Below, piece by piece: positions 41,214 to 50,449 of a stretch of DNA of 64,000 bases (position 1 is its first letter; the number at the start of each line of letters is the position of its first letter). The DNA lies in NCBI RefSeq assembly GCF_014203855.1, contig NZ_JACHJV010000002.1:682001-746000 (forward strand), given 5' to 3'. Both the position numbers and the translations under genes were made by a program. The notes under the pieces were generated by a model. It was not told the DNA's origin. It saw only the letters and a list, made by a program, of their open reading frames with translations, and made no database searches. The stretch is from Kitasatospora kifunensis. GTDB taxonomy: Bacteria; Actinomycetota; Actinomycetes; Streptomycetales; Streptomycetaceae.

Positions 41214-42369
41214 ATGGTGGACGGAAACCTGGTGCAGGGCACGGTGGCCGACGGGTTCGAGGCGGTGCGTGCGGAGTTTCGCCGCGGTCGCGGCCGGGGA
41301 GGGCGGCGACTATGCGGCGCAGCTCGTGGCCTACCGGCACGGGGAGCGGGTCGTCGACCTGTGGACGGGGCCGCAGACCACCGCGGATTCACTGTTCGGT
41401 GCGTACTCCGCGTCCAAGGGCGCCACGCACCTGGTCGTCGCCTCGCTCGTACAGGAAGGCGTGCTGGACCTGGAGCAGAAGGTCAGCCACTACTGGCCGC
41501 AGTTCGCGGTGGAGGGCAAGGGGGACCTGACGCTGCGTCAGCTGCTGGCGCACCGAGCCGGCTTGGTCGGCGCGGACGCGGGGTTCACGCTCGAGGAGCT
41601 CGCCGATGACCAGGTCGTCGCGGAGCGTCTGGGTGCGCAGCGCCCGTACTGGCGGCCGGGTACCGCGTTCGGCTACCACGCGCTGGTCATGGGGGCGCTC
41701 AGCGGCGAGGTGGTGCGCCGCGCCACCGGGCGCAGCGTCCAGGAGTTGTTCGCCGAGCGCATGCGTGACGCGTACGGAGTCGATTTCCATCTCGGCCTGC
41801 CGCAGGATCAGGAATCCCGGTTCCTCAGCGCCCAAGCGATGCTGGCGACTCCCGAGCGGCTGGCCGTGCTGGCGGCCTCCGCGAGCAGCCCGAACAGCCT
41901 GTCCGGCATCGCCTTCAACCGCAACCACCCGCAGAACCCAGGGGTGTGGGAGTTGCCGAACCTCCAGGTGGTCCGGACCTTGGGCACGGCCTCGTTCGGT
42001 GGGGTGGCCTCGGCGCGCGGTCTGGCCCGGATGTACGCGGTCACGATCGGTTCGGTGGACGGTGCGGCCCCGCTGCTCAAGCCGCAGGCCCTCGCGGTGG
42101 TCGGGCAGATCCAGTCCATCGGACACGACGTGGTCCTCGGTGAGCAGAAGGCGTTCACCGTCGGGTTCCACGCCACCTGCGAGTACTACCCGCAGCTCGG
42201 TCAGGGCTCGTTCGGCCACAGCGGCGCGGGCGGCCAGCAGGCGTTCGCCGACCCGCGCAACGGCATCGCCTACGGCTACACCCGCCGACGCACCCCCTTC
42301 CCCGCCGCCGCCGGCCCGGAGAACGGCCGCCTGATCCGCGCCCTGTACGGGTGCGCCGCCGCACGCTGA
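41214..42369 (+). pseudogene. Serine hydrolase (class C beta-lactamase fold), frameshifted near codon 23
   Basis: GGGGAG precedes ATG 41214, which opens the family N-terminus (MVDGNLVQGTVADGFEAVRAEF). After 41279 the protein continues only in the next frame (AAVAAGEGGDYAAQLVAYRHGERVVDLW), as if the C at 41280 were extra. The remainder is intact: SASK nucleophile motif in FGAYSASKGATHL, LAHRAGL, the second motif YHA in FGYHALVMG, and FGHSGAGGQQAF. Family members are esterases or D-aminopeptidases. It is a mutation, a sequencing error, or, less likely, a use of the other-frame TTG at 41140, which has no ribosome site. Confidence 0.75.
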
Positions 42370-42438
42370 CGAAGACCGCGGAGCGGGCGTGGCCGATTCC
42401 CCGGCGGTCGCAGGCGCCCGCCGGTTCGACGGGGTGCC

Positions 42439-43968
42439 TCAGTGCTGGTCGGGGAGTGCGGTGACGGCGTTGTGCCGGGCGACCTGGGCGTACCAGTGGG
42501 CGCTGTCCTTGGGGGTCCGGCGCCCGGTCGGGTAGTCGACGTGGATGGCGCCGAACCGCTTGGCGTAGCCGTAGGCCCACTCGAAGTTGTCCAGCAGCGA
42601 CCACAGGAAGTAGCCCCGGACATCGGCGCCGGCGCCGATGGCGCGGTGCAGGGCCGTCAGGTGGGCGTGCAGGTAGGCGATCCGCTCGGGGTCGTGGATC
42701 TCGCCGTCGGGGGAGAGCCGGTCCTCGAAGGCGGCACCATTCTCGGTGATCATGAGCGGCAGGCCAGGGTTGGCCTGGGAGACGTCGCTGACCAGGTCGT
42801 ACAGGCCGCTGGGATCGATCGACCAGCCCATCGCGGTGAGCTCGCCGGACGGACGGTGGAAGAGGACGTGCTCGGCCCCGGGCCAGGGCGAGTGCTCGCT
42901 CTCCCCGTGCGCGTCGTGCCGCGCGGCCTGGCCGGGGGAATCGGGGCTCTGCGGGCCGGAGACCAGTGTGGGCGTGTAGTAGTTGATGCCGAGCAGGTCG
43001 ATCGGCGCGCCGATGGCCTGCTCGTCGCCGGGCTTGACCAGGGAGCCCCAGTCCACCAGGTGGTCGGTGTCGGCGCGCAGGTCCGCCGGGTAACCACCGT
43101 GCAGGATCGGGCCGGTGAAGATCTGGTTGCCGATCGCGTCGATCCGGCGGGCGGCGTCCAGATCGGCCGGGGCCGCGCTCAGGGCGCGGACCTGATGCAG
43201 GTTCAGGCTGATCGTGACCTTGGACGAGGTCGGCAGGGTGGCGTGCAGCGCGGCTACCGCCCGGCCGTGGCCGAGGTTGAGGTGGTGGGCGGCCCGCAGC
43301 GCGTCGCCCGCCCCGGTCCGGCCGGGCGCGTGCACCCCGGATCCGTAGCCCAGGAACGCGCTGCACCAGGGCTCGTTGAGGGTGGTCCAGATCGCGACCC
43401 GGTCGCCCAGGGCCCGGGCGGCGAGCGCCGCGTACTCGCCGAAGCGCTCCGCCGTCTCGCGAACGGGCCAGCCGCCCTGGTCCTCCAACTCCTGGGGCAG
43501 GTCCCAGTGGTAGAGCGTGGCGACCGGCTGGATCCCGGCGGCCAGCAGCTCGTCGGTCAGCCGCCGGTAGAAGTCCAGGCCGCGTTCGCTCACCGGGCCC
43601 CGGCCGGTGGGCTGCACCCGTGACCAGGAGATCGAGAAGCGGTAGGCCATCAAGCCGAATTCGCGCATCAGGGCGACGTCCTGACGAAAGCGGTGGTAGT
43701 GGTCGGTGGCGAGGTCGCCGGTGTCGCCCGCGTGCACTTTGCCCGGGGTGTGGCTGAAGGTGTCCCAGATCGAGGGGGTCCGGCCGTCCTCGCGCACGGC
43801 GCCCTCGATCTGGTAGGCGGCGGTGGCCGCGCCCCAGAGGAAGCCCGGCGGGAAGCGGAGCGGCTCGCCCTGCTGCTCGGCCGCGGCGCAGGGGGCGTCG
43901 GCGGGCTGGGGGGCAGGACCGGTGGCGGGGGCGGCTGCGCGGGGGCGGGTGGTGGACGACGGGTGCAC
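42439..43968 (-). CDS. bglC: Family 1 beta-glucosidase
   Basis: A 509-residue GH1 enzyme that cleaves cellobiose and other beta-glucosides. Acid/base E199 in WTTLNEPW; nucleophile E409 in [10 protein letters not shown]. Also visible: [45 protein letters not shown], and [21 protein letters not shown]. No signal peptide: it acts in the cytosol on imported sugar. The N-terminus has about 36 Pro/Ala-rich residues of low complexity. GTG 43968 follows AAGGAG with six bases between; a longer reading to 44031 would cross the operator. Position and operator match the cello-oligosaccharide regulon gene bglC of streptomycetes. Confidence 0.9.
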   Translation of the reverse strand: MHPSSTTRPRAAAPATGPAPQPADAPCAAAEQQGEPLRFPPGFLWGAATAAYQIEGAVREDGRTPSIWDTFSHTPGKVHAGDTGDLATDHYHRFRQDVALMREFGLMAYRFSISWSRVQPTGRGPVSERGLDFYRRLTDELLAAGIQPVATLYHWDLPQELEDQGGWPVRETAERFGEYAALAARALGDRVAIWTTLNEPWCSAFLGYGSGVHAPGRTGAGDALRAAHHLNLGHGRAVAALHATLPTSSKVTISLNLHQVRALSAAPADLDAARRIDAIGNQIFTGPILHGGYPADLRADTDHLVDWGSLVKPGDEQAIGAPIDLLGINYYTPTLVSGPQSPDSPGQAARHDAHGESEHSPWPGAEHVLFHRPSGELTAMGWSIDPSGLYDLVSDVSQANPGLPLMITENGAAFEDRLSPDGEIHDPERIAYLHAHLTALHRAIGAGADVRGYFLWSLLDNFEWAYGYAKRFGAIHVDYPTGRRTPKDSAHWYAQVARHNAVTALPDQH

Positions 43969-44016
43969 GGCGGGCTCCTTGGTCACAGGTGCGGCGGGCG
44001 GTCGATCGGAGCAGTG

Positions 44017-44030
44017 TGGGAGCGCTCCCA
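44017..44030. promoter_or_regulatory. CebR/LacI-type operator upstream of bglC
   Basis: TGGGAGCGCTCCCA, a perfect 14-bp palindrome, is identical to the known CebR box of streptomycetes. It lies 49 bases upstream of the beta-glucosidase GTG, downstream of the LacI gene. Cellobiose-type inducers should lift repression. Confidence 0.85.
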
Positions 44031-44152
44031 TATCGATGCCCCGAAGGTTGCTGCCTCCGCAGGACGCGTGTCAAGGGGCGAGGCCTGCGGTGTCTTCTCC
44101 GAACTGGACGACACGGGGCTGCAGTTGCTGCTCGCCCTGGTCCGCGACCAGC

Positions 44153-45166
44153 TCAGCGGGGCAGCGGCCGCGGCGGCGCCGTGCTGCTGCGCTCCACCAG
44201 GCTGGTGGCCAGGTCCATGCGCAGGGTGCTGGGCGGGTTGCCACGGGCGAGGTCGATCACCATGCGCGTGGCGGCCTCGGCCATTTCGGTCAGCGGCTGG
44301 CGCACGGTGGTCAGTGGCGGTCCCACCCAGCGGGCCACCGGCAGGTCGTCGAAGCCGACGACGCTGAGGTCTTCGGGGATGCGCAGCCCCAGCTCGCGTG
44401 CCGCCTCGTAGACTCCCAGGGCCTGCATGTCGTTCCCGGTGAACACGGCGGTGGGCCGGTCCGCAGGGCGCAGCAGTTCGAGTCCGGCCTGGTGGCCCGT
44501 CTGGTGGTTGAACTCGCCCTCGCGGACCAGGTCGGGGTCGAAGGTGATGCCCGCGATGTCGAGGGCCGCCCGGTAGCCGTCGATCCGGGCGCGGCTGCAC
44601 ATCATCCGGCGCGGTCCGGCGAGGATGCCGATCCGGCGGTGGCCGAGGTCGATCAGGTGGCGGGTGGCGGCCAGGCCGCCGTCCCAGTTGGTGGTGCCGA
44701 CGGAGGGCACCTGCTGGCCCGGGTCGCCGGCCGGGTCCATCACCACGAACGGGATGTCACGGCTGGTCAACTGCGCCTGCTGGGAGGGGCTCAGGCCGGA
44801 GAGCACCAGGACCACGCCGGTGGGGCGCCGGGCGAGGACCCCGTCCATCCAGGACAGGCCCGGGGTCAGGCGCCCGGAGGACTCCGACAGGACGACGCTG
44901 AGCCCCTCCTCGCTCACCACGTTCTCGACGCCGCGGATGATCTCCATCGCCCAGAGGCTGTCGAGTTCGTGGAAGACGAGTTCGAGGAGCTGGCTGGACT
45001 GTACGGCAGCGCGCCGGCGCCGGTAGCCGTGCTGGCGCAGCAGGCCCTCCACCCGCTCCCGGGTGGCCGGTGCGACATCCGCTCGCCCGTTGAGGACCTT
45101 CGAAACAGTCGGGGTGGAGACTCCTGCCTCGATCGCGATTTCGGCGAGTGTCGCGGCTTTGGTCAC
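44153..45166 (-). CDS. LacI-family repressor (CebR-like)
   Basis: A 337-residue LacI protein. HTH: ATLAEIAIEAGVSTPTVSKVLNGRADVAPATRERVEGLLRQHGYRRRR with hinge helix; then the periplasmic-binding-protein fold (VVLVLSGLSPSQQAQL, VPSVGTTNWDGGLAATRHLIDLGHRRIGIL, PTAVFTGNDMQALGVYEAARELG, VGFDDLPVARWVGPPLTTVRQPLTEMAEAATRM). GTG 45166 follows an AGGAGG site. The CebR-type box stands immediately downstream of it, ahead of bglC, and a related box lies upstream of the cellulase at 52800. The sequence resembles CebR or BxlR; the inducer is not determined. Confidence 0.9.
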   Translation of the reverse strand: MTKAATLAEIAIEAGVSTPTVSKVLNGRADVAPATRERVEGLLRQHGYRRRRAAVQSSQLLELVFHELDSLWAMEIIRGVENVVSEEGLSVVLSESSGRLTPGLSWMDGVLARRPTGVVLVLSGLSPSQQAQLTSRDIPFVVMDPAGDPGQQVPSVGTTNWDGGLAATRHLIDLGHRRIGILAGPRRMMCSRARIDGYRAALDIAGITFDPDLVREGEFNHQTGHQAGLELLRPADRPTAVFTGNDMQALGVYEAARELGLRIPEDLSVVGFDDLPVARWVGPPLTTVRQPLTEMAEAATRMVIDLARGNPPSTLRMDLATSLVERSSTAPPRPLPR

Positions 45167-45282
45167 GTGGTCCTCCTGTACTGCCCGGGCGGGCGAACTC
45201 CGTTGTAGTGATGACCGTACGGCACGGATGCTAGCGCCTCGGCGCCCTGCGTCGCTTGGTCGAACCGATGCGCTCCAGGCTC

Positions 45283-45311
45283 TTGACGGTCGATGGGGAG
45301 GCGCCTAGGTT
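45283..45311 (+). promoter_or_regulatory. Sigma-70-type promoter of the wrecked GH3 gene
   Basis: TTGACG (45283-45288), a 17-base spacer, and TAGGTT (45306-45311). The promoter faces the GH3 remnant and diverges from the LacI gene. It is well preserved although the gene behind it is not. Confidence 0.55.
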
Positions 45312-45375
45312 CCCACAACATTCGGCAATTCCATCGAAACAATCGACCGATTGGCAGAGCATGGAACCCCTTCGG

Positions 45376-46530
45376 CTACTCCGCCTCCCGGGCCGGACGC
45401 AACCACGCCCCCGTCGGCATGGGACCGCGTGAGCGCGCCGACGTCATCCTGCCCCCCTTCGAGATGGCAGTGCGCGAGGGCCGCCCCCGCTCGGTCATGC
45501 ACGCCTACACCGACACCGACGGCATCCCCTGCGCGGCCGACGAGTGGCTGCTCACCGAACTGCTCCGGGACACCTGGGGCTTCACCGGCACCGTCGTCGC
45601 CGACTACTTCGGCATCGCCTTCCTGAAGACGCTGCACGGCGTAGCCGGGGACTGGGCGCACGCAGCGGGGCTGGCCCTGGTCGCCGGTGTCGACGTGGAA
45701 CTTCCCACCGTCAAGACCTTCGGACAGCCGCTGCTGGACGCCGTCGCCTCCGGCGCGGCACCCGAGGCGCTGATCGACTGGGCACTGCGCCGCGTACTGG
45801 TGCAGAAGATCCAACTCGGCCTGCTGGACCCCACCTGGAGCCCGGTGTCGGCGGCACTGGCCGAGGCCGACCTGAGCGATGCGCAGGCGCTGCGGGGCAG
45901 TGTCGACCTGGACCGGCCCGCCAACCGGTCCCTGGCCGGGCAGATCGCCGAACAGGCCGTGGTGCTGCTGCGCAACGACGGCATCCTGCCGCTGCGCGGC
46001 CCCCTGCGGATCGCGCTGATCGGCCCCAACGCGGACGAGCCCACCGCCGTGCTCGGCTGCTACGCCTTCCCGGTCCACGTCGGAGGGCAGTACCCGCGGA
46101 CTCCGCTCGGCATCGAACTGCCCACCCTGCGCGAGGCCCTGGCGTCGGAGTTCACGGGGGGCAGGATCCGCACTGCGCTCGGCACGAGCGTCGACGGCGG
46201 CGAGGACTCCGGTTTCGCGGAGCGGTGTGGGTCGCGCGCGGCGCCGACGTCGTGGTGCTCGCTCTGGGCGACCGCGCCGGGCTCTTTGGCCGCGGCACCA
46301 GCGGCGAGGGCTGCGACGCGCCCTCGCCGTGGCTTCCGGGCGCTCAGCAGCGGCTGCTCGACGCTCTGCTGGATGCGGGGACACCCGTCGTGGTCACCCT
46401 GCTGGCCGGGCGGCCCTACGCACTGGGGCGGGCGGTGAGCGAGGCCGCCGCCATCGTGCAGTCCTTCTTCCCCGGCGAAGCCAGCACCGAGGCCATCGCC
46501 GGGGTGCTGAGCGGACGGGTCAACCGTTCC
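45376..46530 (+). pseudogene. Family 3 glycosidase remnant, 5' part (BxlA-like)
   Basis: Homology to GH3 beta-glucosidase/xylosidase begins at GYSASRAGRNHAPV, in the middle of the first domain; the first 200 or so residues are missing. It continues MGPRERADVILPPFEMAVREG, the nucleophile segment TGTVVADYFGIAFLKTL (Asp), and AVVLLRNDGILPLRGPLRIALIGPNAD. Near 46222 one base is missing: the frame switches to VWVARGADVVVLALGDRAGLFGRGTSGEGCDAPS and on to VVVTLLAGRPYALGRAV and AGVLSGRVNRS. At 46530 it is cut by the TnpB element. It cannot make an active enzyme. Regulator and promoter are still present. Confidence 0.8.
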
Positions 46531-48348
46531 AATCAAGTGAGCAGGAGTGAGTCTTGGACCCAGTGCTGATCACTGCGCGCATCCCGAACGGTGTTGGATG
46601 CCCGACTGGTCGCCCGCGTTCTCTTGGTCCCTGTTCGGGTGCGTGCATCGTGTGCACGCTCCGTGACGGGGCGGCGGGTCTCCTCACGCCCCCGGTCACC
46701 CGGTTCGGCCTGGACGGTCCGATGCCCACGACGATCGCTCTGGTCGTCGTGGGGCGGTGCTGTCCGTCGCCGGATCGAGTGTCCGAGGGCGCGTCGTCCG
46801 ATGGCAACAGCGGCGCTGTCGTGGCGGGTGGTGGTGCGTCGCGGGGTCGTGAGCGGCTTCTGCCAGTGCTGCGCGCCCCAGATGCTGGTGTAGGCGGGGT
46901 CGGCCGCGACGATCGCCAGGTCCAGCTCGGCGGCCATCGACACGAGGCGTGCCTTGAGTTTTCCGGTGGGGATGCCCGAGATGAGCTGTCGGAAGCGCTT
47001 CTTGCGGCCGTGCTTCTCGCGGGTCTTCTCATCCGCGAAGTCGAGGTTCTCCAGGCCGATCGCGTTGACGCCGCAGCGCTTGGCCCAGTGCAGCAGGCGC
47101 GTGATGGCGTGCCTGATCTGCGCGTCGCGGTGCCCAGCCGACCCGGACAGGTCGTAGGGGAAGCGGTGGGGCTCGCCGATGGGGTTGCCGTGCTTGTCCA
47201 GGCGCCAGGCGGCGAAGTGGTCGGCGTTGGTGTCGACGCCGACCATGCCATTCGCGCGGGCCCTCTCCAGCGGGACCGTGCGGACGACCGGCCGGGTCCA
47301 TGCCGCGTCGAGGTACCACCGCCCGCGCGCGACGTCGTGGTGGATGCGGTACGCCACCGCCCGGTCGCCCTCGACGCGGTCGGCCCACTCGGCACCCCGG
47401 TGCGCGAACGCGACCCTGGCCGCCAGGACGTACCGGCTGTGTCCGGCGTTGGCCAGGGCAGCGAGCGGCGCGGGCAGCCTGATCGACACCTCACCGTCGG
47501 GGCTCACCCGGATCGTCTCATTGCCGTACCGCTTGCCCGACTCGCCGTCGGCGGACAGGAACCACCGCGCCGCCTCCCACCGCTGACGCCACTGCGCCTC
47601 GGTGAGCTGGGCGGCGGTCAGGTGGTGGCGGGTGTTCAGCAGCTTGCGGCCCCCGCGCACCACCCGCACCCGCCCAGCATCCCGATCCGCACCGACCGCG
47701 GCACGCCGCTCCTCCAGGGCGTGCAGGCGGCGGGACTTGACGAACCACTCCCGCCTGGACCGATAGCCACCCGAGGCATGCTTGTGGCCCTTCTCCCCGA
47801 TCGGCAGGGACAACCGGTGGCGCAGCGTGCGGATACCGGCGTCCAGACTGTCCAGGTGTGCGGCCTGCCCCCGGCTCGACAGTGCCCACTGGTCGTGGGT
47901 GGCCTTGGTGATCGACCCGGCCCACCGCGACGACGACTGCGGGGTCAGGCCCCGTTTGCGAGCCGCCCAGCCGTCCGCGCAATGCCCCACACCATCCGCA
48001 CACCGGATGGCCAGATCACGGGAGGCCAGCGAACCCAGATGCTCACCGACCAGCCGCAGGACCCTCTCGTCCTCCGACGTCAGCCCCTTGAGACGGTCAC
48101 GCACCGACACCCCGCTCGGCCCGACCACCACGAACGGCGAGCCAATCGGCCGCAGCCTCCTCTTCTCCGACACGCCCGATCACCTCCCTCATCCACCGAG
48201 CAGAGCGAGCATAGGCACAATCACCGACAGACCATCAAAGCAGATCAAAAATTGCTGAATTGGACACGGATGGAACTCCTGGGGGAGAACTCCCGCACAC
48301 TCAAGCGCACTTATACACACTCGGCGACCAGCAACCAACAACCCCTGC
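46531..48348. mobile_element. IS200/IS605-like element with TnpB only
   Basis: About 1.8 kb lies between two halves of the GH3 gene. The halves rejoin in frame and without duplication as VNRS|GRLPVSIPG if 46531-48348 is removed; a few bases of uncertainty remain. No target duplication and no inverted ends are typical of the IS200/IS605 group. Both ends contain small imperfect hairpins (46531-46560; CTCC/GGAG around 48275-48290), and the right end (48185-48345) is A/T-richer than its surroundings. Only TnpB is encoded; no Y1 TnpA is seen, so a helper would be needed to move it. Confidence 0.75.
46533..48173 (-). CDS. TnpB-like RNA-guided nuclease homologue
   Basis: A 546-residue TnpB-related protein. 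The RuvC catalytic residues are D314 (MVGVDTNADHFAAW), E375 (AIGLENLDFA) and D452 (RHDSAAVAIGRRALG), so the DED triad is present. The zinc-finger cysteines that lie between the second and third motif in classical TnpB are missing (YTSIWGAQHWQKPLTTPRR). Residues 470-546 are unlike any protein domain and coincide with the place where the omega-RNA is encoded in IS200/IS605 elements. The GTG start is at 48173. A Cas12-type role is not suggested; there is no CRISPR array nearby. Confidence 0.8.
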   Translation of the reverse strand: MSEKRRLRPIGSPFVVVGPSGVSVRDRLKGLTSEDERVLRLVGEHLGSLASRDLAIRCADGVGHCADGWAARKRGLTPQSSSRWAGSITKATHDQWALSSRGQAAHLDSLDAGIRTLRHRLSLPIGEKGHKHASGGYRSRREWFVKSRRLHALEERRAAVGADRDAGRVRVVRGGRKLLNTRHHLTAAQLTEAQWRQRWEAARWFLSADGESGKRYGNETIRVSPDGEVSIRLPAPLAALANAGHSRYVLAARVAFAHRGAEWADRVEGDRAVAYRIHHDVARGRWYLDAAWTRPVVRTVPLERARANGMVGVDTNADHFAAWRLDKHGNPIGEPHRFPYDLSGSAGHRDAQIRHAITRLLHWAKRCGVNAIGLENLDFADEKTREKHGRKKRFRQLISGIPTGKLKARLVSMAAELDLAIVAADPAYTSIWGAQHWQKPLTTPRRTTTRHDSAAVAIGRRALGHSIRRRTAPPHDDQSDRRGHRTVQAEPGDRGREETRRPVTERAHDARTRTGTKRTRATSRASNTVRDARSDQHWVQDSLLLT

Positions 48349-48906
48349 GGCCGGCTCCCGGTCAGCATCCCGGGCCACCCCGGCGCGCAGCCGGTCACCT
48401 ACCTCGCCGCGCGCCTCGCGCAGGCCAGCGAGGTCTCCAGCATCGACCCCACGCCCGCCTTCGGCTTCGGACACGGCCTCGGCTACAGCGAGTTCGCCTG
48501 GTCGGCGCCGACCGTCGAGGTCGGTGAGAGCGGCACCGAGGGCGAGTTCCGCCTCGCGTTCGAGCTGCGCAACACGGGCGGGCGCGGGGGCTGCGAGGTC
48601 GTGCAGTTCTATCTGCACGACCCCGTCGCCACGGTTGTGCAGCCGGTGCAGCGCCTGGTCGGCTATCGGCGCATCCCGCTCGAGGCCGGGCCGCGGTGCC
48701 AGGTGCGGCTCGTCCTCCCCGCCGACCTGGCATCCTTCACCGGGCGCGACGGGCGCCGCGTCGTCGAGCCCGGCGCGCTGGAGCTGCGGATCTCCGCCTC
48801 CAGCACCGACGCCCGCTTCACCGTCCCGCTCCAGCTCACCGGCCCCGTCCGCACACTCGACCACACCCGCCGCCTGCACCCGAGCGTCACCGTCGAGCAG
48901 CTCTAG
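48349..48906 (+). pseudogene. Family 3 glycosidase remnant, 3' part
   Basis: Continues the interrupted GH3 gene in the same frame as its left part: GRLPVSIPGHPGAQPVTYLAARLAQASEVSSIDPTPAFGFGHGLGYSEFAW, then the fibronectin-III-like domain RLAFELRNTGGRGGCEVVQFYLHDPVATVVQPVQRLVGYRRI and PADLASFTGRDGRRVVEPGALELRIS. It ends normally with TAG. No ribosome site follows the element, so it is unlikely to be expressed. Confidence 0.8.
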
Positions 48907-48975
48907 CCTCGGGGCATCCGGACAGTGCCCCCGACCCTGCTGTGACCAGCACGGTCGGGGGCACTTCCCGGCCGG

Positions 48976-50103
48976 CTAGCTCAGCGTCTTCACCGCCGCC
49001 GCGTCGTACGGCTTCAGCTCCTCGAACCGGTCGCCCAGGACCTTCGCCGCCCACAGCGGGTCCTGGAGCAGGGCGCGTCCGACGGCGACCAGGTCGAACT
49101 CCTCGCGCTCCAGCCGGTCGAGGAGGTTGTCGATGCCCTGGACCGGCGCGCCCTCGCCGCTGAAGCCGCGGAGGAAGTCCCCGTCGAGACCGACCGAGCC
49201 GACGGTGATGGTGGGCTTGCCGGTGAGCTTCTTGGTCCAGCCCGCCAGGTTCAGTTCCGAGCCCTCGAACTCCGGGAGCCAGTAGCGGCGGGTGGAGGCG
49301 TGGAAGGCGTCGACGCCGGCCGCGGTGAGCGGGGCCAGGATCGCCTCCAGCTCCTGCGGGGTCTCGGCGAGCCTGGCGTCGTAGGCCTCCTGCTTCCACT
49401 GCGAGTAGCGGAAGATCACCGGGAAGTCGGGGGAGACGCTCTCGCGGACCGCGGCCACGACCTCGGCGGCGAACTTCGTCCGGGCCACGGGGTCGCCGCC
49501 GTAGGCGTCGCTGCGGCGGTTCGTCCCCGCCCACAGGAACTGGTCGAGGAGGTAGCCGTGGGCGCCGTGCAGTTCGACGCCGTCGAAGCCGATGCGCTGG
49601 GCGGCCGCGGCGGCCTGGGCGAAGGCGCCGATGACGTCGTCCAGGTCGCGCTGGGTCATCGCCTTGCCGGTGCCCTCGGTGCCGTCGACGCGGATGCCGG
49701 AGGGGCCGACGGCGGGGGCGTCGGCGTAGGGCGGCTCACCGTGCTTGCGCACCATGCCGATGTGCCACAGCTGCGGCACGATCGTGCCGCCCGCCGCGTG
49801 CACGGCCTCGGCGACCTTCGCCCACCCCGCCAGCTGCTCCGGACCGTGGAACCGCGGCACGCGGTCACTCTGCCCGGCCGACTCGTGTCCGACGTAGGTG
49901 CCCTCGGTGACGATCAGGCCCACACCCGCGGCGGCACGACGGGCGTAGTACGACCGCACGTCCTCGCCCGGGACGCCGCCCGGGGAGAACATGCGCGTCA
50001 TCGGCGCCATCGCGATGCGGTTCGGGACGGTCAGGCCGTTGATCGCGAGGGGCCGGGACAGGAGCGCGGCCGCGCGGGAGGTGGAAGACGCAGTGACGGT
50101 CAT
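48976..50103 (-). CDS. Old Yellow Enzyme-family alkene reductase
   Basis: A 375-residue flavin (FMN) TIM barrel. Motifs: LTVPNRIAMAPMTRMFSPGGVP, GLIVTEGTYVG, VPQLWHIGMVRK, GFDGVELHGAHGYLLDQFLWAGTNRRSDAYGG, and DLVAVGRALLQDP. It reduces activated C=C bonds of enals, enones or nitro compounds with NAD(P)H. ATG 50103 follows AAGGAC and begins TVTASSTSRAAALLSRPLAINGL; a longer frame from 50145 is open but without a site. It diverges from the Asp-box gene across 346 bases that contain a 10-bp palindrome. Confidence 0.9.
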   Translation of the reverse strand: MTVTASSTSRAAALLSRPLAINGLTVPNRIAMAPMTRMFSPGGVPGEDVRSYYARRAAAGVGLIVTEGTYVGHESAGQSDRVPRFHGPEQLAGWAKVAEAVHAAGGTIVPQLWHIGMVRKHGEPPYADAPAVGPSGIRVDGTEGTGKAMTQRDLDDVIGAFAQAAAAAQRIGFDGVELHGAHGYLLDQFLWAGTNRRSDAYGGDPVARTKFAAEVVAAVRESVSPDFPVIFRYSQWKQEAYDARLAETPQELEAILAPLTAAGVDAFHASTRRYWLPEFEGSELNLAGWTKKLTGKPTITVGSVGLDGDFLRGFSGEGAPVQGIDNLLDRLEREEFDLVAVGRALLQDPLWAAKVLGDRFEELKPYDAAAVKTLS

Positions 50104-50134
50104 GGGGGTGTCCTTGGAGCTGCCAGACGGTATG

Positions 50135-50144
50135 TGCACGTGCA
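50135..50144. promoter_or_regulatory. Palindrome upstream of the OYE gene
   Basis: TGCACGTGCA, a perfect 10-bp palindrome, is 32 bases upstream of the OYE start. It is a candidate operator in the 346-base divergent region (50104-50449). Nothing else is recognised in that region. Confidence 0.3.
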
Positions 50145-50449
50145 TTGAAATACGTACAGACCCTACCCCATGAAATATTCAGCTGCCGATGTTTGACAAG
50201 CCAAAGCATTTTCGGCGTGGCGGCTTCCCGTGAGGCCTGGGCCCCGTCTTGCGACGCCACCAGATGACGTGGCTCCGATCCCACGGGCCCGGGTGCAACC
50301 CTTCCGGCGGACCTGGCGCCTATTCGACATGTCATGTTCTCGCCATGCGAGTCGCCTTCCCCGCGGCCGGTGGGGGCGCCAGCATCCGTCTGCTCCGTGT
50401 CGGCGGCAGTCGACACCCATCCGGTACCGCTCGGTATGTCAGGAGAGAC

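Noticed and set aside
46533-48173. TnpB-like protein as a Cas12 effector
   Set aside because: No CRISPR repeats or adaptation genes are nearby, and it sits inside an insertion that splits another gene.
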